Shown here: piece by piece, positions 1 through 12,254 of the stretch
Layout of the letters: every line of letters starts with the position of its first letter
How positions within the stretch are numbered: position 1 is the stretch's first letter
NCBI GenBank assembly: GCA_026168455.1
Contig: CM047427.1
Span: 10,879,505-10,943,504, forward strand
Length of the DNA: 64,000 nucleotides
DNA from: Theocolax elegans
Taxonomy: Eukaryota; Arthropoda; Insecta; Hymenoptera; Cerocephalidae
Direction of reading: 5' to 3'
Made by a program: the position numbers and the translations under genes
Notes under the pieces: model-generated
The model's input: only the letters and a program-made list of their open reading frames with translations
Database searches by the model: none
What the model was told of the DNA's origin: nothing

Positions 1-3000
1 AATTAATTCACCTATTAAAAAGTTTCTATTTCAAATACTTGGAAAGTTCGAAGTTAATCTTCTTCCCCACATCTCTCCAATCAAAAGAGAAAAAAAAGGT
101 CTTAGCACTTGGGTACAAAACTGTTCAAATAAAATTGCACGTAAACAGCTCGGTCGAGTCAATTAAAACGTTGGATTCCCAAAGACGTGACCTAGAATTA
201 TTTTAAACACACATTTCGATACTGATCGATCACATAATGGTTGAGAAGAAAAAATTGGTAAACATTGAGTAACAAAGTGAATTTGTGGGTTCATGGTATA
301 AAATCCATTCGAATTTAATTAGATTGATCGTAAAAGAAAGGGTAATAGGTATATAAAGAGTTGTGACCGATGGACAAGATGTAGACATCACCTTTGACTC
401 TCGGTGCTTTTACGATTTGAGTCCTAGATAGATAGCGAAGAAGGTAGGTTTGTGGGTGAGTGAAAAATGTACCTACGGACTGATTTGTCGTATAATCGTT
501 CCTTTAACACGTCATTTTATTTGATTTTTCTTTTGTTCGATCGAAACTAACTGTACCTTCGTTCTTAGATTAATAAGTGTTCGATTCTTTTGTGGAGCAA
601 CGTTGTGGGTATATATACATCGAATTTATTTGATTAATACTTCGTTTTAACGATTAGTTTTTTATTGTATGTGTATTTTCTTATATACATAGGTATTTGC
701 GGATACGCGCGTAGAGAGACGATTAATTACGGCAGTAGAAATTTCTATTACAAATTTGAATCATTAACAGTGACTCTTATGAGTAATTGATAGCTCTGGA
801 CATTTTTAATTATTTAATTAATTTGTCAAATTTTTATACCGATGGAAATTTATGTGCGTACGTCGACGTGTAGTGTTTACTAAAATTGTCGTGTGTATGT
901 GTGTGCAAGTGTGTGTTATATATTAAACGTCAAGCGGTTTAGAATAATATAATGAACCAAAAATTTATGGTATTGATCGCACCCTGGTATAAATTTGAAA
1001 ATGGCCAAGTGTCATAAAATACCGAACAAATGCCTAATTAATGCAAAAAATGCATGGGAGTTTTATTTAACCTTCAAATGTTAAATTTCTACTAGGGAAT
1101 CAGTTGAATTGAAAATTTTTATCAAATATCACCCGGTTCGATCAAAATTTTGTGACATGTCAAATTATTGAATTTTGTTCTAAAATTGGTTCATTTTAAA
1201 ATATTGTTTCGATTATGCAAAGTAACCTACATAGAATTGTTAATATCAAATTTAAATGTATAATTATATTAAATACAATTGGAAATAATACACTTGCATT
1301 TATATGACCTTATACATCAACTGGTTGTTAAATCAAATATCTAAAAGTAAAAAGTTATAATGTATCAAATTATTCAATATTGACTCGAACCTCGTGCATT
1401 ATATGTTTTTGGTAAATATTGCCTCATTGGTAAATTGAAATATATGTTGTGAAATTACACATAATTGTTAACTATACCCTGGTAGAAATGTTCACCAGTT
1501 TATGGCCAGTACGTAGCTAATTTTGAGTTCTAATAAAGTTCTAATAATTATTTATTAATTAAAAAAATTTATTGTACATAAATTCGTAATATTATCTTTA
1601 GAATTGTTAAAATTATTTAGATATTGTTTTTTTCAATTTATATATAAACACCAACTCAAAATGTTTCCAATTAATTAACACGTTGACCAATGAAACTGGG
1701 GAAAAAATTATTATATTTTACATCGTTCGAATGTATAATAAATTAAAAATGTATATTAAATGATTTAATGTAAACTATGAAGATTATTAGTTTGAAACAA
1801 TTCATAATAACATTGAATTCATTAGTAAATTAAGACATATCATATAAATGATTGCATTGCAAATTGCACTTATCTTTATGCAGAACACATCACGTCAACT
1901 GTTCAAAATTGGGTATACTCATCAAAATTTCGATCCGACGACTAGTTATAAGTATATCCATAAATATCTTATCCACAATCATTAATGCACTCACTGGTAA
2001 ATTGAAATATCTTATTATATTTCATTAAATTGAAAATCGTACAACCGATAAAATATAAATGTCTTATAACCCGATAATAAATCGAATTACAACACGGCCT
2101 TTCAAATCTATAATATCACAAATATACATATATATAAAATGTAATCATATATATATTATATATATATATATACATTTAATTAGATTATCGTATATTGCAA
2201 CATTTAAATCTAAGTAATACAAAAAAATACCCACAATCCCATCAAATATATATATATATATCACGGTCACCGATTACCATTTTTCATGCGGAAATGTTGC
2301 TCTTCCTTAAAAAAAAGCCAAAAAAAAGTTACGTACGCGTATATTCATTTTTTTTAACTTTCTAAATCCAACTTTTCATCTTTTTCCTTACAAATAGAAA
2401 AATTTAAATATTCTACCGACGAGCGGAACCTCCTTTACCCAGGTTTATGAATTATCCACTTACTCGCACGTGGCATAACGAGCATACTATTTTCTAAAGC
2501 TTTACACGCGCGTGATGAATATTTGACACGTACCGAAATAAATCAAGGAATAGGGTTATTTATTGACACTGGTTGTATCTCTGTATTTTAAAATAACAGA
2601 AAAAATTATATAAAAAGTAAAGTTACTTTTTTTTGGTAAATTAGAACAACTTAGAAATTAAAAACCGTGAAATATATAAGTGTAACAACGTATAATTATA
2701 TTATTACAAATTAATCGTTGTAATTTTCGAGTATTTTATTACAAATAATGGAATTTTGAATGCTTATCAGTCATTGTCAATCATATTAACTATTTTATAA
2801 AGATGTTAAACATTATCTAATTCGAGTAGGTAACAATTAACTAATTTTTAGCTAGATTTGATCAAATCTAAACATTGTATAAGTTGAATAGCTGATGATT
2901 AAATTATTTTTAATTAGTTGGTTTTTAAATTGGTTACAAACGAGGCTAAAAATCATCAATGTGATATTCTGTTGAGCAGGTATAAAAAATTAACTACTTC

Positions 3001-4774
3001 AGAATATGAAGATTTTATTTAAAACGTACAAAATGTTGAAAAAAAACGATTAAATTGCTATGTTTGTACTTTTTGAAAAGCATTCTTTATCAAATATTTT
3101 AAATTTTAAGATAATCTCGTATTGTCACAAAAATTTTTCAAATTTTGTCCAAAAAAATTTTATAAAAGATTAAGTATTGCTGTGATAAAGTGGATTTTTT
3201 ATATGAAATAGGTTCCTATATTTTTAGTTAATTTTTTGACATGTCTAGACATTATAGTTAGACGTGTTTTGAAAAATCCCTTCCGTTTAATATATATAGG
3301 TATTTAACCTAAAAATACATTAATATTGCCGTTTTAAAAAGTTATTTAATCATTATAAATTATTATTCTTCGATTGAATAGAATTATCATTAAATTTTAA
3401 AATTAAATTTAGTAAATAAATTAATTATTATTGTAAAATAATATGAATATTTAGCAGAGCTAATTTATAATTAATTTAATTGTCGTTTTCGTATACGAAT
3501 TATCGTATATATAATTATTATAACAATTAGATACTAATTACCTAAAAATCCCTCACAATTTCTAGCACGAATTCAGCTTGATTTTTTTCACAAAATAATC
3601 TCCTTAGAGATTTTAATTGCTTCAAAAAAACGATTACTTGTTTCATCATATTATCTCCTAAAATCAATTTGGAAATGAGAAAAATTTATGCGTGCTCTAC
3701 TACACGATTCTATTTAAAAATTACATTTTCAATTCAAGATTATAATCTGCTTAACATCACAAACCACAACACAAGTGTACAAACAAAAACGATTCGCGTA
3801 ATTACAATCCTCATCGAAATAATCGCCGATCCTAATAAACAAAATCCCGTTAAAATAAAAAGTGTAAACTATAAAAAAAACTGATAGATACATACGCATA
3901 CACATACCGAACCTATGACAATTTACATTAACGATCTCGGTGATAAAAATTGACATTCCCAAGCTACATAATCGCCGAGAGTTTACCTACTTAGGTTCAC
4001 CCAATTAAAATCGTAAAAGTAAAATCTGTACACACTCCGTATGCACACACTCACACAAATAGGCGTTACAGCACTTGTAAAATAAAGAAAAAACGAACGG
4101 TTGTATTTAGGCGTGTGCTCACTTCCATATATATATATATATATGTACAACCGAGTGTTGTGATGCACACGAAAAAATGAATAAAGTGAATCAAGTTTGA
4201 AACCGCTATCTCAATCATTTCGTCTCCTGGTATTCGCGGGTATATAATGTATGCACACGCGCGCGCGCATATCGCGAGAGAAAACAGGAGCGTACGTATG
4301 TGTATGCGCGTCGCAACGATCCGGTTTCGCGATTTCCTTAAATGTGACACCGATTAAAACCGATCCTTGACCTTAAACCTCGACATTCGATAGAACTGCT
4401 CTAATATCCTCCTTACACTTGGGGAAATTTTTTCCGAGACACAAGTTATTTATATTTTAATATTTATATTTATATATTTATATTTTATAATACGTTCTGA
4501 CATTGTTGTATATGTATATATACACACTGCACACGCGTAGAACTATAGAATGAGGATGTCCGTATATATGGGAACGTCCGGGAACGTGCAAATCATGCGT
4601 CATCGTGTACTTTTAATCGTAATATTCAATTACAGAAAAAAAGATAATTTGGGGAAATGGAGGAAAAATTCACAATTGACCGATTAAGTTACTTTTTTAA
4701 CATTGAATGTGTATATATATATATATATATGTGTATACATGTATTTCATCGGCATTCTCCTTTACGTTTTTCAT

Positions 4775-4778
<4 letters not shown>
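1..4778. other. AT-rich DNA without a supported gene
   Basis: No reading frame here looks coding: all open frames are short, low-complexity or run through simple repeats. I see (AT)n tracts near 2146-2171, 2249-2262 and 4129-4145, GT-rich stretches near 895-920, and a CpG-bearing patch at about 4230-4330. Two copies of a short dispersed motif (ACCCTGGTATAAAT-like at about 981, ACCCTGGTAGAAAT at about 1477) lie here. It may be intron or distal regulatory DNA of a gene lying outside the window. Confidence 0.6.

Positions 4779-4854
<76 letters not shown>
4779..4854. repeat. (TC)n microsatellite
   Basis: An uninterrupted run of about 38 TC dinucleotides. It produces a spurious open frame encoding Ser-Leu repeats (4657-4995), which is not a gene. 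Confidence 0.97.
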
Positions 4855-4857
<3 letters not shown>

Positions 4858-7831
4858 CTCTGTCTCGTTTCCTTTTTAATTAACGAGTTAATAACAATTA
4901 CGACGAATTCATCGAAAATTAATTTTCTTACACAGTCGGTCGTTCATTCGTCGACTGTGGAGTACATAACCGCGCTCGATAGGATTTTTGTCTAATCCTC
5001 GTTTTATCGTATACGTATATATACAGCAATATAACTTTGAAACTGGTTTTCCGCGCAAGAACCACGTATACATGTACGCGAACTTCGCCGGGTAATTTAA
5101 TACTGATTTATTCCCGGTTTAATTATGTATTATATGATAAATATATCTACACACGTGAAATAACCGATGATAATTCAGTTTGAACTTATTTATTTTTAAT
5201 TATTTAATTATACATACGATAAGGATATATCGTTCGTTAAAGTTTGTTATCATCGTCGTATATTGAATAAGAATTACAACAATCTAGTTCACGTAAAATT
5301 TAGCACACACATATATATTTTTTTTTCACGACTTAAATGAATGATCCTCCGAGGTATAAAATAATCATTTATCATTACGTCAATGTACTAAACAGACGTA
5401 TATACATGCGTGTCTTATTAGTTAAACGACACCACTTGTAACAGACGCGATGCCGGTAATTTTTTTTTCTCATTTTTGAACTCGGATTCTCGTGACGAAC
5501 GATCGTGTACTTTGACGTCGAGGTCTTCTTCGTTATGTCGAATAGGTATGAAATTCGTGACGTGCAATTTAAATGGGGTTTCGAACACAATTTGTTACTA
5601 TTCGTGTATACCCGAGTACAAATAGAGGCAACTATGAAACAACATATTTTTTGAAAAAAAATAACCAGTAAATCTGTAATGCGTGACAGAATGGTGATAT
5701 TTCAAATAGGGAATTATGCCTCAGGCCATATAGGTATATATGGAACATAATTTTAAAATTTTGATTTTTATGTTACATTTTTATATATGTACAATTATGA
5801 TTAGATATTAATGCAAAGAATTTACAAAGTTTATAGAAAAATTCATTAAAATTTTTAAAAACTAACTCATAGTTTTACGTAAATTTATATTTATTGTTAT
5901 ATGTAAATATGTTGCTTGTTCGTCTGCTATTTTGTGGCGCGAAATTGGAATTTTTAATTGAGTGTTACACCCTTTAAAGCGGTTTATTTCAGAGCATATA
6001 TCTTTCTCAAGTAATATAATGAGGTTAATTCGACATTCTTATAGAATCCATTCGCTAATCAAAAATCGTTAACAAGTTACTTACAAAAAAATAATATATA
6101 TTAATTTTGGAGATCTCTTACTAAAAATTGCAGATTTTTGTTACAATGTTGAGTTGTTTGGGTGGCTTAAAATTTACCTTCTAATATATCTTTTCTTCTA
6201 CATAAAATTTGCTCGAAACAAATATTTCTAAGTTTGAAACTATTATTATTTAACACATTAAACAAGATATTTTATAGAATTAACTATATACTTTTTAGCA
6301 TATAACAAATATTTCTATTTAAACTTTTGGATACAAATAAGTAATTAATAAAAGAAGGATAATGAACTTATGAAAATCACACTAATCAATTATAACGATT
6401 TATGATCAATATATCTGATATTTTACATTCCTTAAAGTAGGAAGGGGTAAAAATTGAATTTGTAACAAAAAATTGATACAGCATGTTGTGCTATAAATCA
6501 TTTTTTTGTTTACTGTAGGTTAATTGCGAACAAAAGTTTCAAATATAACCGAGGACACTTGACTGAAATAACAATACTTCAACTTATCAAAATTAATCAT
6601 AATAGTACTGATAAACCGATCGATAATTTTTTATTCCAAAGATGCCAATAGTGACGCAACGATTCGTTAAACAGAAAAGATGTGATTTACGCGTCGTATT
6701 ACTGATTCATCAGAATATATTGTGAATGTAGCGAGGACAACGCATCTTACGGGATTTCGCACGGTGACTAGCTCACGATGTACAATTTACTTTTACGCCC
6801 TTGGCCGTACATAATTGATCAACGGGATAGCGAAATTGTTTCCTGAATTTCTCCAAACTGTAATCTGTAGTAAATTTACCTTTTGGTTACAAAAAAAAAT
6901 AGCAAGCTGTAAAGTGTAAGTGTGCGGAGAGAAATTGTATTTTAATAGTACTTAAGTGATCTGGATAAAAATTGTAGTTCATTGTTAAATATTCTGGAAG
7001 GTAACACGTGCTTGGAGTGTACAAAAAATAGTCATTCAGATTCTCACTGTGTTAAATAAAATTCTCGACCACGTAAATTACACAAACAAGCGAACATCAT
7101 CATTTAACCAAAATTTGTAGATAAATATTATTTATTATTTCACTAAAGTGTGGTTCGAGTTTATTTTATAGAAGAATTTTTGGTAATCTGATGAATTAAC
7201 GATGGTAAGTAAAGTGGTGTCACGATTATACACGCGATACTCAATATCGTTCGATAACGATTACGATTTTAATTTCTTAGTAATCAAATAGCAGGTCAAA
7301 TATTTTATCTGTCAGTCTACTTCCACGTTAGTGAGTGCGAACAATAGATAGCCGTACATGTTAAGTATGAAAGGTAATACGCATAATTAATTTAAATACA
7401 TTGAGAAAAAGGATCTAATAACAATTACTAGGTTATCGAGTACTCGAGATGCAAAAAAAAGGTTTGTCAAGACAGCAAACAATTCTTGGTTATTTTAAAA
7501 ACAGTAATTAAATCAGATGTTATAATTATAATTAATTATAATTTAGATAAATTAAACAATGTTATATATAATAAAAGTAACAAGGTTTTTTATATATTTT
7601 CACCACATGATACGGTAAAATTAAAGTATCTACATTGTTACCAAGTTTTCTTAGTTACGCAAATAAAATAATATATGTTTTGGTACATACAGCAACAAAA
7701 AGTTTGAGTTTTAAATGCGATATTTATTGCAATAGATGGCGAACCTTTTTTTGCGTGCAGATATTTATTCATTATTATTCATAGTGTACTCACAGTTTTA
7801 ACAACAAAGATAATAATTGTAAATTTAATCT
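4855..7831. other. AT-rich DNA without a supported gene
   Basis: No coding frame, RNA gene or clear inverted repeat was found. Slightly CpG-richer patches occur near 4880-5060, 5400-5600 and 6720-6800; they could be distal regulatory DNA, but nothing specific supports that. Confidence 0.55.
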
Positions 7832-7834
7832 GAC

Positions 7835-8405
7835 AAGGAGGGGTTCCACCCTCCCAGTCACAGATTTTGTTGTAACTTTGGTAACTGTTATCTCATAAGC
7901 TGTTTGACGAAAGTTCTACGCAGTTAATAAAAAAATGTGAAAAAATTGTGCTTTAGTTTAATTGTTGATAACCTGAAAGAAATTGGAGAGACACTCAAAC
8001 TTAAATTTGATAAAAAGTTGAGATCAAGTGTATATACAATTTAAAGAAAGCGAAGCTCAAATATTTTAATTTGGTCAAAAGTTATGGAAAAAATAAGAAT
8101 ATTTGGACGATATTCTACTGAAAATTTAGTATTAAAATTATATGGACTTTTTGGGCAAAAATTTCGTTTCATTCTTATTACTTCTATAGTTTTCGACAAA
8201 ATTAAAATAAGTGTTTCAATTTGTTTTTTTCTAAATATCAAATTCCAATTTGAGTTATCAGCAGTTAAACTAAAGCATCTATTAACTGCGTAGAACTTTC
8301 GTCAAACAGCTTATACGCTTGAATTTGACATGAATTCTCGTATACCAGAAAATAATTCCCAAAATTATAACAAAATCCGTGACCCGAAGAATGGCACCCC
8401 CCTTG
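7835..8405. mobile_element. Fold-back element A, CAAGG ends, TSD TGA
   Basis: A 571-bp non-autonomous DNA element that is largely an inverted repeat. The left arm begins CAAGGAGGGGTTCC and the right arm ends in CCCCCCTTG. Both arms carry matching blocks (a CACAGATTTTGTTGTAAC-like block near the ends and ACGAAAGTTCTACGCAGTTA nearer the centre). It is flanked by the 3-bp repeat TGA at 7832-7834 and 8406-8408. No coding capacity is visible. Its termini and 3-bp TNA target duplication match elements B (8500-9137) and C (48384-48913), so the three form one family mobilised in trans. Confidence 0.8.
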
Positions 8406-8499
8406 TGAGTTAGCAAAGTATATATTAATACCAAACATTGACAAAAAAACTATTCGAGCTTACAATTAGTTGCATTTATCGCAATTACAAATTATCTTA

Positions 8500-9137
8500 C
8501 AAGGGGAGTACTTGACCTCCGGGAAACGGATCTTATCCTAACTTTGGTATGTCTTTTATAATATAAAAATGTGAAGAAAGCCAAGTTATCTCTTACCAAT
8601 GGCTACTTTTACGAGAGTTATTCGACATCTAATAATAATATCAATAAAAATTACTACCAATTTGATCGCTTACAACTCGGAAACAAATAAAGATAGGCAC
8701 TCAAACCAAAAACCAGAAGAAAGTTGAGTTCAAGTAGATATGGTTTAAAAAAGAAAAGCTTAAATTGCTTAATTTGAAGTAAAGTTATAAAGAAAATAAG
8801 AAATTAAAGATTTTTTGGTTAAGATTTCTTCAATTTCTTATTTTCTTCATAACTTTGCTCCAAATTAAGCAATTTGTGCTTCTTTTTTTTCAACCATATC
8901 TACTTGAACTCAACTTTCTTCTGGTTTTTGGTTTGAGTGCCTGTCTTTATTTGTTTCCGAGTTGTAAGCGATCAAATTGGAAGTAATTTTTACTGATATT
9001 ATTATTAGATGTCGAATAACTCTCGTAAAAGTAGCCATTGGCAAGAGATAACTTGGCTTTCTTCACATTTTTATATTATAAAAGACATACCAAAGTTAGG
9101 ATAAGATCCGTTTCCCGGAGGTCAAGTACTCCCCTTG
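8500..9137. mobile_element. Fold-back element B, CAAGG ends, TSD TTA
   Basis: A 638-bp near-perfect palindrome. The left arm CAAGGGGAGTACTTGACCTC is mirrored by the right terminus, and the arms stay highly similar for about 300 bp each. The flanking 3-bp repeat is TTA (8497-8499 and 9138-9140). It lies only 94 bp from element A. The arms are very similar to element C, 40 kb away, whereas element A shares only the terminal bases and the duplication pattern. There is no open frame of note. Confidence 0.85.
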
Positions 9138-9344
9138 TTAGTAAAATCAACTAATCGGTAGGCCCACCTAAATTTTAAACAAACGGACTTGTTAATCTGT
9201 ACAAAATATTTAATAATTTTGATCAGTCTTTTTTGTGTGGATATTTCATAAGAATAACTATGTTGTACAGGTATGTAGTTGTACAAAAAACATTTTTAAT
9301 AAAACAAATATTTTGAATGTGAAGCACAGCACTTTGGTGTTGTT

Positions 9345-9466
9345 TTATTTTATCGTCGCTCTTTTTATGCTCCCAATTCGGTGCTAATTAGCGACGGAGG
9401 TCATACGATGTCTTTATTAAAAAAGCACTTGTTGAAAATACATTCCGCAGTGATTCTTGTATCTTC
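9345..9466 (-). mobile_element. SINE 3'-tail fragment
   Basis: The stretch containing CGTCGCTCTTTTTATGCT and AGCGACGGAGGT matches the poly-A-proximal part of the tRNA-derived SINE at 32427-32886 in the same orientation, including the following GATGTCT...AAAGCAC block. The tRNA-like head is absent, so this is a 5'-truncated or decayed copy on the minus strand. I do not see a clear target duplication. Confidence 0.65.
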
Positions 9467-9776
9467 ACTTGAGTTTTTTTGTGCATAACTCAATATTTAA
9501 AAAATTAAATTTTCATTATATTACAGGCTGCAGATAAATATATTATTTATGAACGAATTGATATTTATGACACTTTTCCCTACAATGTCATTATGCTCAC
9601 TTCTTCCATAAAGCTATTCATATACCCTAGTAGAAATAAAAATCAGTGAAAAATGAAAAAGGGAATCATTTTTAGCCCAGTGATTTTTTCTCTCTTAGTT
9701 TTTAAGCATTTCTTATCGTACGTTTAAATTAAAAGTCATATAACATACTACAATTAAAAAATTTATTAAAATTTTA

Positions 9777-10439
9777 GTCTTACTTACCGCTGTACTTTTG
9801 GGTGTCGTCAGCGTCACTTTTGGACTGGACCCTGAACGCCAATGTCAAGAAAACGCCAGTAATGAAGAGACTATAAAGATAGCAAATCCTGAAGATTGTA
9901 CGACTTATTACACATGTTTGTCTGGCTATCCAGTACTAAATGTGTGTCCGAATAAATTGAAATTTGACGAAAATTTACACGAGTGCGTCGAATCGACGGA
10001 AGCCGTGTGTGCAGTACCTGAAACCCCAGAGACAACCGAAACAATAGAGTACACTACGACACAAAAGACAACCAAACCATGTTCAACAACTACGGTATCA
10101 CCACAATCATCGGAGTCAACGACAACAACTCGTCAACCAGATACAACTCAACACACTGTTACTTCAACAGTAGTCATTCCAACAACTATACCGATAACCG
10201 TTACTACTGAAATTGTTACACAGACAACAACTTCTGATCCATCACCTTCTCCCGTAAAATGTCCAAAAATTGTTAATCCCGAAGAGAACATTTTATTGCC
10301 CAATCCTAAAGATTGCACGACGTTTTATCAATGTAGTCATGGTATTCCAGTTTTAATGGTTTGCCCTAGTGGTTTGCATTTCGATTCCGAGAAATTGGTT
10401 TGCGATTATCCTACCACAGCAAAATGTGTGCAATCGTGA
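9777..10439 (+). CDS. Secreted protein with two chitin-binding type-2 (CBM14) domains
   Basis: This is the terminal exon of a peritrophin-like gene. The segment opens directly after a splice acceptor (ATTTTAG, ending 9776) with VLLTAVLLGVVSVTFG, the hydrophobic core of a signal peptide, so the start Met lies in an upstream exon that I could not place. Counting from the Leu codon at 9798, CBM14 domain 1 has six cysteines at residues 16, 34, 40, 50, 63 and 71. A Thr/Ser/Pro-rich mucin-like linker (about 74-152) follows, then a second six-cysteine domain (about 154-211). The stop is TGA at 10437-10439. CBM14 proteins bind chitin in the peritrophic matrix, cuticle or other secretions. Two domains around an O-glycosylation-prone linker suit a peritrophic-matrix or secreted mucin role; tissue cannot be read from sequence. 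Confidence 0.85.
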   Translation, partial: VLLTAVLLGVVSVTFGLDPERQCQENASNEETIKIANPEDCTTYYTCLSGYPVLNVCPNKLKFDENLHECVESTEAVCAVPETPETTETIEYTTTQKTTKPCSTTTVSPQSSESTTTTRQPDTTQHTVTSTVVIPTTIPITVTTEIVTQTTTSDPSPSPVKCPKIVNPEENILLPNPKDCTTFYQCSHGIPVLMVCPSGLHFDSEKLVCDYPTTAKCVQS

Positions 10440-10483
10440 TGTGTCAAAGGTGTAGCTTTTCAATCACTGAACATTTATTGGAT

Positions 10484-10489
10484 AATAAA
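10484..10489 (+). other. Polyadenylation signal AATAAA of the CBM14 gene
   Basis: The first canonical AATAAA lies 45 bp after the stop codon, in a position fitting a short 3' UTR. Confidence 0.6.
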
Positions 10490-11121
10490 AAAATATTATT
10501 TATCTGTAACACGACTTGTTTTTAGTTTTTATTAAAACCCTGGTAGAAATTAATCTATATAATGAAATTACTACATATTGTTACATGGATAAATATTTAT
10601 ACCTATAAAAATTACAGAAACAGTTGGTAAATACGAAACAAACAAAAATGCGGGACATTTCTATAAAGAGACCAAAGCGAAATTTACAGTATCGAATGAT
10701 AATTTTTACAAGTTGTGTTAGCTGTAAAGTACAAAGTAAACCTCTACTTTAAACGAACAATATGGTTTACATGGTAAGCAGACTGTATGTTAAACTAACC
10801 GTAAAAAACTTTATCTTGAACTATTTTGTAAAAACAGATTGTATGTTAATATTATTATTTTATAAATTTTTATTATTATATTGTTTATAAATTATTATTA
10901 TTTTATAATATTAATAAATTATAATACAAAATTTACTAAAGGCGTACGAATTTGTAATAAAATATATAGCAAAATTTCTTAACTCATAAAAACGATTTTC
11001 ATTTTTTCGTTCTCTAATAACCAATATAGTATAGTTTAAATTTTTCGGTTGCAATAATTGTAGTCAACGTAGTAAATTTTGTATTGAATAAACCACATGA
11101 CCATTATACATTATAGTGTGG
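10490..11121. other. AT-rich intergenic DNA
   Basis: No gene is visible. A copy of the dispersed ACCCTGGTAGAAAT motif lies at about 10537. The segment ends at the gypsy-1 target site, with GTGG at 11118-11121. Confidence 0.6.
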
Positions 11122-11650
11122 TGTAACGGTTTTGCTATTTTTAATAACAATAAATAAAATAATAATAATTCAGAACCGTTAAAATAATAGTCTCATTTAC
11201 GCGATCAGCCGCTCAGTAATAATACGACTATAATAAGCCGTATAGGCGGAGGCGGCGGTAATCTTTATTTAGCGAAACGCGAGAAAAAGAGGGTAAACAA
11301 TTAAATAAACAACAATGCAGTATTTAATTAATAACAGAAATAAATGTATTCGGGAAAAACAATAATACAGGCGCGTCGCAGCACGCGAAACGCAGGTCAG
11401 TATACACGCGAGATAAATAAAGAGAGAAAGAGAGAGAGAGAGACTACAAGACTGGCACTTACAGTGCGTGAGCCGCGATCGATGATTAAACAACCAGGTG
11501 AAGTCTGCGTAGCCGCTACCCTTTAGCTTCCTGGGCTGCGTCGTCGCCAAACAAACTAATGTAACTCCACTGGATCACCAGCACAGCACCAGGATCACAA
11601 GCACGGGGCGATCAAAATATGGAAAGAACAAATCACAAGGTTTCTCACGA

Positions 11651-11775
11651 CAGTTGAAATTAATCGCACGGTTGAATTTTAATCTCTCGGCGGTTGAGAT
11701 TAGTCTCTCGACGGTTGAGTTTAATCTCTCGGCGGTTGAGATTAGTCGCTCCACGGTTGAGTTTAATCTAAGTGT
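11651..11775. repeat. 21-bp tandem array inside the LTR
   Basis: About five to six units beginning CGGTTGAG and alternating between GATTAGTCTCTCG- and TTTAATCTCTCGG-type bodies, so the higher-order unit is about 42 bp. The same array recurs in the other LTR (about 19573-19697). Such arrays in LTRs often carry regulatory sites; function here is inference. Confidence 0.85.
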
Positions 11776-11917
11776 TCTCGCACTTACAAACCGAAAACTC
11801 TCTCTCTCTTTCCCTACTTTTACCTTTACGAAGGTCCGCGAAAATCGCCGAAAATCGTCGAACGTCGACCTGTAACATCTGTAAAGATTAATACACAGGC
11901 TAGACAGAGAGAGAGAA

Positions 11918-11964
11918 TGTAACGAGCAATGTAATATAATCAAATATTACATTGATTCGTTACA
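11918..11964. repeat. Palindrome at the LTR terminus
   Basis: TGTAACGAGCAATGTAATA is followed by a 7-bp loop and its near-exact reverse complement ending TTGATTCGTTACA. The inner arm therefore repeats the LTR end sequence TGTAACGA in inverted orientation. The same structure is at 19840-19886. Confidence 0.85.
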
Positions 11965-11976
11965 CTCCCCCCTTCC
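11965..11976 (-). promoter_or_regulatory. Polypurine tract of gypsy-1
   Basis: On the minus strand GGAAGGGGGGAG lies immediately before the 3' LTR, the expected plus-strand DNA priming site for reverse transcription. Confidence 0.92.
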
Positions 11977-12254
11977 AGACGCTGGGTAGCCGAAGACGTA
12001 CCAGCTCTGCATTTCTACTCTCTCTCTAGGCCAGAAGACAAAATAAAAAAGATAATTAACATAAATAATATTTATAAATAAATAAAATCAATTGATTTGA
12101 AAGCAAAACATCAGACAAAAGAAAATGTTTAGCAGGCCAACATATAAAGGATTTCTCTCTTTATTATAACAACAATTAAGAGCGATACACCTTACGAAGA
12201 TTACAAAATCGGAGAAAAGGTACGCGTAGATACATCAATCGCTCAAAGGAACAT

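Larger units (their letters stand above)
11122..11964 (-). repeat. 3' LTR of gypsy-1
   Basis: In element direction the LTR begins TGTAACGAATCAATG and ends CCGTTACA, giving TG...CA ends. It matches the copy at 19044-19886 except at four substitutions seen by eye (near 11386, 11422, 11624 and 11945). It contains a GA-rich tract, a 21-bp tandem array and a terminal palindrome. Its open frames (for example on 11269-11550 and 11575-11943) occur in both LTRs but have no domain and are not treated as genes. Confidence 0.96.

Noticed and set aside
4120..4340. CRISPR or tandem-array signal in the CA/CG-rich stretch
   Set aside because: Only dinucleotide repeats are present; there is no repeat-spacer structure, and the organism is a eukaryote.
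4657..4995. 112-codon frame
   Set aside because: It is produced by the (TC)n microsatellite and encodes Ser-Leu repeats.
9653..9724. ATG frame just upstream as first exon of the CBM14 gene
   Set aside because: It would need a poor GTTTAA donor, a 55-bp intron and an implausibly long hydrophobic leader.
9798..9800. TTG as the start of the CBM14 protein
   Set aside because: The codon lies inside the signal-peptide core. A splice acceptor ends at 9776 and the frame runs in phase from 9777, so the true start is in an upstream exon.
11575..11943. 122-codon minus-strand frame, also at 19497-19865
   Set aside because: It lies wholly inside the LTR and translates the 21-bp array; no domain. It is duplicated only because the LTR is.
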